A DNA stretch of 7,144 bases from SpSt-600 sp042408195. Its GTDB lineage: Bacteria; Chloroflexota; Anaerolineae; SpSt-600. Position numbers and translations under genes: made by a program. The stretch is taken from positions 1 through 7,144 of the forward strand of contig JBHOQL010000008.1 of NCBI GenBank assembly GCA_042408195.1, given 5' to 3'. This document shows, in pieces, positions 1-4,611 of this stretch (the stretch's first letter is position 1; each line of letters opens with the position of its first letter). Below the pieces are notes generated by a model. The model was not told the DNA's origin, ran no database searches, and saw nothing but the letters and a program-made list of their open reading frames with translations.

Positions 1-191
1 AAGCCCCGGGAGGGGCCAAGAGGACATGCCTTCAGAAACATCAAGAGGGGCAAGATGCCAACTTCAGCCACCTTCCTACAAGCGGAAACCCAAACGGTGG
101 CGACAACGAAGCCCACGAGAGCAGGAAAACCAAGGTGCCAGGTGTGGAGCCCCGCACCCGGAGGAGCAAGGGATGGCTCTCGGAAAGCCCC

Positions 192-257
192 GAACTGGAA
201 GCGAACTGCCACCACCCATGACTTGCCGATAAGCGGAACTATTGGCCGGAGCGAACT
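192..257 (+). repeat. Four short GAACT repeats inside the structured RNA
   Basis: GAACT occurs at 192-196, 203-207, 236-240 and 253-257, usually preceded by CG, GC or GG. The first two copies sit in a direct repeat CGAACTG-GAAG-CGAACTG (191-208). The fourth copy falls in a hairpin loop, and the third spans the loop-stem boundary of another hairpin. Recurrence of one purine-led motif in predicted loops fits tertiary contacts or a protein-binding motif, but a 5-base word can recur by chance. Confidence 0.3.
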
Positions 258-271
258 TTAAGCTCGCAAGT
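221..271 (+). other. Predicted three-way junction within the structured RNA
   Basis: ACTTGC at 221-226 pairs with GCAAGT at 266-271, and a G-T wobble can extend it outward. Inside lie two hairpins. The first pairs CGATA 227-231 with TATTG 240-244, including one G-T wobble, around an 8-base loop. The second pairs GAGC 249-252 with GCTC 262-265 around GAACTTTAA. The outer stem and the first hairpin are contiguous at 226/227, and the second hairpin and the outer stem at 265/266, so the arms could stack. This is the most compact part of the fold. The pairings are read directly; the junction is a prediction without covariation support. Confidence 0.45.
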
Positions 272-354
272 TGTATGACGGGCTGGCTTGTAAAACTCGT
301 CCTGCTGTAGGGCCAAAACCAGCAAGAGCAGGCAAGATAAAGGGAAGGACGTTC

Positions 355-396
355 AGAGAAAGGGCTCCCACACCCTAATCACGATAACCGAGCCCT
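355..396 (-). terminator. Possible weak terminator of the minus-strand four-gene unit
   Basis: Read on the minus strand, AGGGCTC (396-390) pairs with GAGCCCT (367-361) in a GC-rich 7-base-pair stem, followed at once by TTTCTCT-like pyrimidine sequence (361-355). It lies about 30 bases past the M23 stop codon, the right place for the operon end. The loop is 22 bases and the U tract is interrupted, so it would be a poor intrinsic terminator. The same stem could be part of the plus-strand RNA. Confidence 0.3.
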
Positions 397-397
397 G

Positions 398-407
398 CCC
401 CGAAGGG
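398..407 (-). other. UUCG-type tetraloop hairpin downstream of the M23 gene
   Basis: On the minus strand the sequence reads CCC-TTCG-GGG, a C(UUCG)G tetraloop of the exceptionally stable class, just downstream of the M23 stop codon. It may protect the 3' end of the operon messenger or add to termination together with the adjacent longer stem. The stem is only three pairs, so its effect is uncertain. Confidence 0.3.
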
Positions 408-428
408 AGACGCAGATAAGAGAGGAGC

Positions 429-1331
429 CTAAAAAGTCGCCCACGCCCTGCTTAACCTTTTCAAAAAGGGCAAGGGCCTTGTTGGGCGGAAGCTCTTTTC
501 GAGCCAAGTCAGAGGATTTACAGCTATACCGTTCACCCTTACTTCCCAGTGAAGGTGAGGGGCAGTGGAGAGACCCGTGTTCCCAACTCTGCCAACCATC
601 TCACCCCGTTTCACTTCCTGACCTTCTTTAACGGTTAGTTCGGAAAGGTGCAGGAAGCCGCTCATTACCCCAGCACCGTGATCCAGGATAACCATCTTGC
701 CCCTCAAAATGAGCTCCCTGGCAAGAACGACCTTCCCCGGGGCTGGAGCATAAACGGGTGTCCCCTCCTGCGCTCTGAAGTCAACCCCGTCGTGGAAACT
801 GGATGGGGGAGCGGAGCCGTAAGCTCTGAGGAGTCCGAAAGGGGAAGTCACTTGCATTTCCCCTGCAAGGGGCGGGGAAAAGGGAAAGAACCACATGGGT
901 TTGCTGGAAAAGGTTGAGTAGGCTTCGGAGACAATCTTCTTCTCTTCCTCTACAACCTTCGGGGTTATCAGGGCTATTTTCTCCGCCGGAAAGCGTATTC
1001 TCTCCACAGAGTAAGCTTTCTTGACCACGATCACCTTGTTGATCTGGCATGGGCCCGATGGCAAGCATACCCGCACAGTATATTCCCCTGGCTTGGTCAA
1101 TGCGTGTATCCCCACGAAGGCTACCCAGTTTTCTCCATCCCGGACAAACCTGAGTTTCTGGCCTGCCATTTCCCCTTCGGGAGGACCAGAAAGGTAGCCT
1201 TTTACAAGCACTACTGCTGCCTCACCGGGCACAAGGGAGGCTGGAATAACTTCAACCGAAAACAAAGAGCTTGGAGCGAAACCCGTAGCCGCTACAATTA
1301 GAAGGCTAAAGAATTTCAAAATCCAGTTCAT
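429..1331 (-). CDS. Secreted M23 family metallopeptidase (murein endopeptidase-like)
   Basis: This 300-residue protein is likely a zinc endopeptidase that cuts peptide cross-links in peptidoglycan outside the membrane. Residues 1-19 look like a signal peptide: a lysine at position 6, then a hydrophobic run rich in F, L, I, V and A. Residues about 27-105 appear to form a beta-rich, Ig-like domain; the M23 (LytM) domain spans about 157-275. The catalytic set is intact: H180 and D184 of the HxxxD motif, H228 in FLHLS, and H259-L-H261. H180, D184 and H261 should bind zinc, with H228 and H259 assisting catalysis. The domain therefore looks active rather than a degenerate LytM activator. The ATG overlaps the end of the DUF192 gene by 26 bases and follows a purine-rich GAGGTGGGAG, which suggests translational coupling. 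It is the last gene of the unit. The exact bond cleaved cannot be read from sequence. Confidence 0.93.
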   Translation of the reverse strand: MNWILKFFSLLIVAATGFAPSSLFSVEVIPASLVPGEAAVVLVKGYLSGPPEGEMAGQKLRFVRDGENWVAFVGIHALTKPGEYTVRVCLPSGPCQINKVIVVKKAYSVERIRFPAEKIALITPKVVEEEKKIVSEAYSTFSSKPMWFFPFSPPLAGEMQVTSPFGLLRAYGSAPPSSFHDGVDFRAQEGTPVYAPAPGKVVLARELILRGKMVILDHGAGVMSGFLHLSELTVKEGQEVKRGEMVGRVGNTGLSTAPHLHWEVRVNGIAVNPLTWLEKSFRPTRPLPFLKRLSRAWATF

Positions 1332-1680
1332 CTCCCACCTCTACCCTGTCCAGAAGGGAGACGTGACCCTCCAGATAATATTTGGCAGGATGGGAAGGAA
1401 AATACCATGGGTGGAAGGGGTGGGCCAGGACCTTGTCCACAACCCTCTTATTCCGATCGAGCCAGATTACTGCCAATGGTGTGAAGACGAAAAACATATG
1501 GATTCCGGAGCCGAGCCGACTCTCCCGCTCGTTTACGAAGAGGAGGACTTCGTCGGGCTGAAGGTTGCGGCGGAACATGAAGCCAAGGCCTTTTTCCCAA
1601 ATATTTCGGCATAACTTGGCTCTTTCGGTTAATTTAACCCCCTTTGTACGGTTCAAAATGGGAATCGGAAGTTGAGCCAA
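1306..1680 (-). CDS. DUF192 family protein (COG1430-like)
   Basis: This is a 124-residue protein of unknown biochemical role. The DUF192 pattern is recognisable: a GLGFMFRR segment at 31-38 (the family usually has GLMFR), LLFVN at 46-50, the core IHMFFVFTPLAVIWLD at 60-75 that ends in a conserved aspartate, YYLEG at 101-105 and VGDEL at 115-119. Many relatives carry a signal peptide; I see none here, so a cytoplasmic product is likely. The only start that keeps the domain complete is a TTG at 1680, 12 bases after the tilS stop; the next in-frame methionine, M35, would cut into the domain. GGAAGG lies very close to the TTG and GAGGG about 9 bases from it, so initiation is probably weak or coupled to tilS. 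The gene overlaps the M23 gene downstream by 26 bases. The family assignment is firm; the function is not known. Confidence 0.85.
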   Translation of the reverse strand: MAQLPIPILNRTKGVKLTERAKLCRNIWEKGLGFMFRRNLQPDEVLLFVNERESRLGSGIHMFFVFTPLAVIWLDRNKRVVDKVLAHPFHPWYFPSHPAKYYLEGHVSLLDRVEVGDELDFEIL

Positions 1681-1692
1681 GTCCTTCCGCCC

Positions 1693-3147
1693 TCAACAGG
1701 GGTTTCCTTTGAGGAACTGTACTATAAGGGTTTCTTTCGTGTCCGCGGTGATGGCTGCCTCTTCAGATATGTGGTGGCCCACTACCCACAGGATTTTGTC
1801 GTTGTCCACCAAAAGAGGCCATCTGTTCCGCAGATACTGGGGTATTTTTTCGTCAATCATGAATTCGTGGAGGCTTTTGCTTCCACCTCCAAGGCCAATG
1901 GGCCGGAAGCGATCCCCGGGACGCCGGGGTCTCAGCCTAAGGGGGCCGGAAATTTTCGCCCAGTCTAAAAAGGCGCGCCACGGGTCCGGGTTGCGCTCCC
2001 AATTGGGGGGGAGTTCAGAGAGAGGGACTACAGAAGCAACCACTTTCCAGCCCAACTGGGAAATGAGAGTTTCCCCAGGGACTTTGATGGGAAGTTCACC
2101 CTCCCCTTCAAGCAAAGGCAAGTCCTCTTGGGGCACAAACCCTTCTTCTCCGATGAAGAAAATCCCGTAACCAGTGACAAGAACCAGCCTCTGTGGAAGG
2201 GTCACTTTTACCCCAGCTCTGCCTTCTAGAATTGCCTTGCGAGCTTCCTCTATGTGAAGCCAACCAATATCTCTCAACCCGCGGCGCATCCGCCTCACAG
2301 CTTCTCTGAGGGTTCCTCTCTGCATGGCGGGATGGAGGCTCCTCCAACGGGGCGAGGAGAAAATTATCCCTTCTTTATCCTCTTTTTCCACCACTTCCTG
2401 CCAGCAAGCTTCTACCTGACGGCGGAGGAAATCGTAATCATCAGCGAAGAGCTGGGCGGAACGCCTCACTAGTTCTCGGAAGCGAGGGTTAAAGGTTTCC
2501 AAATATGGGATGAGCTCGTGGCGGAGGCGGTTGCGGAAGTAAGTAGTGTCAAGGTTGGAAAGATCAAAGCGAGGTTTAAGCCCGTGCTCGCGGCAGTAAG
2601 CTTCAACTTCGGCCCTGGTGATCTCCAGGAGGGGGCGAATGAGCCAGAGGTCGTGTTCTTCTCCTCCTATTATTAATCGGGTACGGGGTAGCATGCCCCT
2701 GAGGCCTGCCAATCCTGAGCCCCTCACCCAATGCATCACTACAGTTTCCACTTGGTCATCAGCATTGTGGCCTACAGCTATGGTCCTGGCACCTTCTTTT
2801 GTAGCCACTTCGGCCAAGAACTTGTAGCGGGCATAGCGGGCAGCCTCCTCGAGGCTCATCCCCTCTTCCCTTGCCAAAGCTGGTACATCCCTGGCCTCGA
2901 TCGTGCATGGTATACTCCATTCCCTGCACGTCCTCTCCACAAAAGCGGCATCCTCATCGGCAGCGGCACCCCTTATCATGTGGTTCAAGTGAGCCGCGTG
3001 AAGCTTGAGATCCCACTCCCCCTTAAGGCGGTTGAGGACATGCAATAAGCAAAGGGAATCAGGTCCACCTGATACCCCCACTATTATCTTCTCTCCGCGT
3101 GCAAAGAGACTATGCTGGGTGGCAAATAGGCGGACTTTCTCTAGCAT
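1693..3147 (-). CDS. tilS: tRNA(Ile)-lysidine synthase TilS
   Basis: TilS attaches lysine to C34 of tRNA-Ile(CAU) using ATP. The lysidine formed switches the tRNA from methionine to isoleucine charging and lets it read AUA. The 484-residue length suits the long, multi-domain form. The N-terminal PP-loop ATPase carries SGGPDS at 26-31, and GHNADDQVET at about 126-135 is the conserved DDQxET element. The middle region holds RNRLRHELIPYL (about 206-217), typical of the family. The C-terminal domain contains RPGDRF (408-413) and SKSLHEFMIDEKIP (423-436), which contribute to tRNA recognition. The ATG lies 6 bases after the stop of the upstream dehydrogenase-like gene. A GGTGGTGG sequence lies rather far upstream, about 15 bases away, so coupling to upstream translation is likely. 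It is cytoplasmic and expected to be essential. No motif appears damaged. Confidence 0.97.
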   Translation of the reverse strand: MLEKVRLFATQHSLFARGEKIIVGVSGGPDSLCLLHVLNRLKGEWDLKLHAAHLNHMIRGAAADEDAAFVERTCREWSIPCTIEARDVPALAREEGMSLEEAARYARYKFLAEVATKEGARTIAVGHNADDQVETVVMHWVRGSGLAGLRGMLPRTRLIIGGEEHDLWLIRPLLEITRAEVEAYCREHGLKPRFDLSNLDTTYFRNRLRHELIPYLETFNPRFRELVRRSAQLFADDYDFLRRQVEACWQEVVEKEDKEGIIFSSPRWRSLHPAMQRGTLREAVRRMRRGLRDIGWLHIEEARKAILEGRAGVKVTLPQRLVLVTGYGIFFIGEEGFVPQEDLPLLEGEGELPIKVPGETLISQLGWKVVASVVPLSELPPNWERNPDPWRAFLDWAKISGPLRLRPRRPGDRFRPIGLGGGSKSLHEFMIDEKIPQYLRNRWPLLVDNDKILWVVGHHISEEAAITADTKETLIVQFLKGNPC

Positions 3148-3153
3148 CTGCTT

Positions 3154-4233
3154 TTACATTTCCACCACCTTTATGCCCCTTTTCGCCAGTTCTTCCAAGA
3201 AGGGCTCCGGCTCTATACAGCCTTCGGGAGCGAAGGCGCCTCTCTGCTGGATAAGGCCGCGGGCGAGCCACTGAGCCCCTATGGAAGCCGGTATCCCCGT
3301 GAGGCGCCCCATTCGGTCGGCCACAGCATAGCTTATCGTTTTGGTTTGACCAAATTTGCGCCCCTTCACATCAACTCTGGCACCGGAACAGGCTACTCCT
3401 CCAACCCGGAATAAACCTTCGATGGAGTGTATAAAACGGGCCATCCTTTCCATCCTGGCGGGAGTGTTTATCAGTCCAAGGGCAGCGAAAATATCCAGGA
3501 CTTTGTTGTTCCAATCCGGGACGAGGGCTCCCTTCAGGGTCACTGTTTTAGCTTTTATGTAGCGAGGGATGGTTATTGGTTCGGGGTGACCGCAGTGGAA
3601 GACCCTGACTCTGCCTAATGGGGGTGGAAATTCGACCGTTTCATGCCCTGTGGAGGCTTTCACTCGGAAAAGGCGTCCATCAAGCCAGGTGGGTATTTCC
3701 CCGGTGGAGGCGTAGAACACGTGCATTATTACCGCTAGGCCTTTTGAATCAGAAGCGCTCCCGGCCCAAGCTATGTTGATCTCTTCTACTTCATCCAGTT
3801 GCTGGGCCGCATAGCGGGCCAAGACATTGGTTATGCCCGGGGTCCAACCTAAACCTGTGATTATGGTTATCCCTTTCTGACGCGCGGCCTCATCCAAGGC
3901 CAGGATTTCTTCGACGGGACTGTAGTCGTCACAAATATCTACGTAATTGACACCTGCTTCCAAGGCGGCCTTTGCCATGGGCAGAGCGAACTTGTAGAAG
4001 GGTCCAATGCATCCCACAGCTGCGTTGGCTCCTTCGAGGACCTTTTTGAGCGAAACCGGGTCAGTGGCATCCACAAAGGCCGCTTTGGCTCTTTCGCCCA
4101 ACTTTGAAGCCATTTCTTCGGCTACTTTAATCCGGTAATCAGCGATGACTACTTCGGCGTCGGAGGTTTGGAGGAGGTCCTGAACCACGTGGCTGCCCAT
4201 ATCACCACATCCGCCGAGGACTACGATTTTCAT
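3154..4233 (-). CDS. Saccharopine dehydrogenase-like NAD(P)-binding oxidoreductase
   Basis: This 359-residue protein begins with a Rossmann fold: beta strand KIVVLGG, then G8-C-G10-D-M-G13 as the dinucleotide-binding glycine motif. IADYR follows around 30-34, with D32 at the end of the second strand, where the cofactor ribose is often contacted. VGCIGPFYK (about 74-82) and AGVNYVDICDD (about 94-104) match the saccharopine dehydrogenase NADP-binding family, which also contains carboxynorspermidine and lysine-related dehydrogenases. The specific substrate cannot be assigned. I chose the ATG at 4233 because GGGAGGA lies just upstream and the glycine motif starts six residues in. An in-frame extension to 4326 would run across a TATAAT promoter and has no family-like sequence. 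It is the first gene of a probable unit with tilS, DUF192 and M23 genes. No other lysine-pathway genes are visible. Confidence 0.88.
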   Translation of the reverse strand: MKIVVLGGCGDMGSHVVQDLLQTSDAEVVIADYRIKVAEEMASKLGERAKAAFVDATDPVSLKKVLEGANAAVGCIGPFYKFALPMAKAALEAGVNYVDICDDYSPVEEILALDEAARQKGITIITGLGWTPGITNVLARYAAQQLDEVEEINIAWAGSASDSKGLAVIMHVFYASTGEIPTWLDGRLFRVKASTGHETVEFPPPLGRVRVFHCGHPEPITIPRYIKAKTVTLKGALVPDWNNKVLDIFAALGLINTPARMERMARFIHSIEGLFRVGGVACSGARVDVKGRKFGQTKTISYAVADRMGRLTGIPASIGAQWLARGLIQQRGAFAPEGCIEPEPFLEELAKRGIKVVEM

Positions 4234-4235
4234 GG

Positions 4236-4246
4236 TTCCTCCCTTT
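4236..4246 (-). promoter_or_regulatory. Strong ribosome binding site that fixes the oxidoreductase start
   Basis: On the minus strand the sequence reads AAAGGGAGGAACC-ATG. The GGGAGGA core lies 4 bases before the ATG at 4233. The in-frame upstream starts have no comparable site, so this decides the shorter 359-residue reading. Confidence 0.75.
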
Positions 4247-4261
4247 ACGTGGTTTGTCGTA

Positions 4262-4290
4262 ATTATACTACAAAGCTGGCAACCCCGAAA
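4262..4290 (-). promoter_or_regulatory. Sigma-70-type promoter for the oxidoreductase-tilS-DUF192-M23 unit
   Basis: A perfect TATAAT lies at 4267-4262 on the minus strand. Seventeen bases upstream the -35 position holds TTTCGG (4290-4285), a poor match to TTGACA. The expected transcription start is near 4255, giving a leader of only about 20 bases, too short for a riboswitch. The perfect -10 with a weak -35 suggests moderate activity or help from an activator, but no operator is obvious. Confidence 0.6.
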
Positions 4291-4442
4291 GGTCAGAAAT
4301 TGGCAGGGCATGCGGCAGCTTTCCAAGTGAGCAAAAGTTTGGGCAAGAGGTGGCTTCTATGGCCAGGACGGGAAGGTAAACCCCTGCCCCAGCTAGTGAG
4401 TTAGGATCTGCGGGCAATGATGAATATGGAGCCCTCAGGGAC

Positions 4443-4478
4443 GGGTAAAAACTGAAAGAAGCAATTCTTACCTTACCC
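4443..4478. other. Bipartite hairpin in the spacer, possible weak terminator
   Basis: GGGTAA (4443-4448) pairs with TTACCC (4473-4478). Inside, AAGAA (4456-4460) pairs with TTCTT (4465-4469) around GCAA, a GNRA tetraloop on the plus strand. On the minus strand the small inner hairpin is followed within a few bases by TTTTT, so it could terminate the upstream unit. The inner stem is A/T-rich and weak. The strand on which it acts is unresolved. Confidence 0.3.
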
Positions 4479-4565
4479 ACCTGTTAGGGGGCTGGAAGAC
4501 CTATCCTGCTATAAAGCTGACAGCAACAGAGCTATGGCGATGGGTGAGACGAACTTGAAGTTGGC

Positions 4566-4581
4566 CGATCTTTTAGGATCG
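4566..4581. other. Small perfect hairpin downstream of the thiamine-diphosphate enzyme gene
   Basis: CGATC (4566-4570) and GATCG (4577-4581) are perfectly complementary around a six-base TTTTAG loop, about 30 bases past the stop of the upstream gene. No U tract follows on the minus strand, so it is not a classical terminator. It could stabilise the 3' end of the messenger. Confidence 0.25.
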
Positions 4582-4611
4582 AGGGCATTAAAGGGTTTGG
4601 CTACTCCAAGT

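Larger units (their letters stand above)
1..407 (+). ncRNA. Large structured non-coding RNA candidate, possibly a stand-alone HEARO/omega RNA
   Basis: There is no credible protein gene here, but nested complementary segments follow one another. These are GCCCC 3-7 with GGGGC 12-16 around a GGGA loop; GCCACC 67-72 with GGTGGC 96-101, with TTCC/GGAA inside; CGAGAGC 116-122 with GCTCTCG 176-182, enclosing a 7-pair hairpin 141-147/152-158; ACTTGC 221-226 with GCAAGT 266-271, enclosing two smaller hairpins; GACGGG 277-282 with CTCGTC 296-301; CCTGCT 301-306 with AGCAGG 327-332; and AGGGCTC 361-367 with GAGCCCT 390-396. Unpaired stretches are rich in A and G on the plus strand (GGAAA, GCGAAC, GATAAGC), as is common in large folded RNAs, so I favour plus-strand transcription. 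The ordered motifs CCCCGAACTG (188-197), GCGAA (201-205), GCCA (208-211), GATAAGC (228-234) and GGAAC (235-239) recall the IscB omega RNA scaffold as I remember it. The family call is inference (about 0.4); structured RNA is more secure. The 5' end may lie outside the window and the 3' end is uncertain. Confidence 0.55.
4234..4611. other. 378-base spacer between the two minus-strand units
   Basis: No protein gene is supported here: the longest reading frames lack ribosome binding sites and family-like composition. The left end carries the promoter and ribosome binding site of the next unit. The rest holds two hairpins (4443-4478 and 4566-4581) and otherwise nothing I recognise. I see no tRNA, CRISPR or terminal inverted repeats. 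This is unusually long for an otherwise tightly packed stretch, so an undetected small RNA or regulatory region remains possible. Confidence 0.5.

Noticed and set aside
26..261. Two 68-residue plus-strand reading frames
   Set aside because: They overlap each other in different frames, have no convincing ribosome binding sites and have low-complexity composition. The underlying DNA is better explained by RNA stems.
1..428. RNase P RNA, tmRNA or a ribosomal RNA fragment
   Set aside because: I looked for the conserved RNase P segments (GAGGAAAGTCC and ACAGAACCCGGCTTA types), the tmRNA ends and known rRNA words. None is present on either strand; the CACCCGGAGGAGCAAG stretch is only a weak resemblance to RNase P.
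1..428. Group II intron remnant
   Set aside because: Words such as GGCGACA and CCCGAACTG also occur in group IIC domain I, but no domain V hairpin with AGC...GTTC pairing and no reverse transcriptase are visible. It is not fully excluded.
4234..4260. Riboswitch ahead of the oxidoreductase
   Set aside because: The transcript leader predicted from the TATAAT box is only about 20 bases, too short for an aptamer.
4234..4326. 31-residue N-terminal extension of the oxidoreductase
   Set aside because: It is cysteine-rich and unlike the family, lacks a ribosome binding site, and would put the TATAAT promoter inside the coding region.
4268..4480. 70-residue minus-strand frame in the spacer
   Set aside because: It begins at a GTG without a ribosome binding site, its sequence resembles no family I know, and it overlaps the promoter region.
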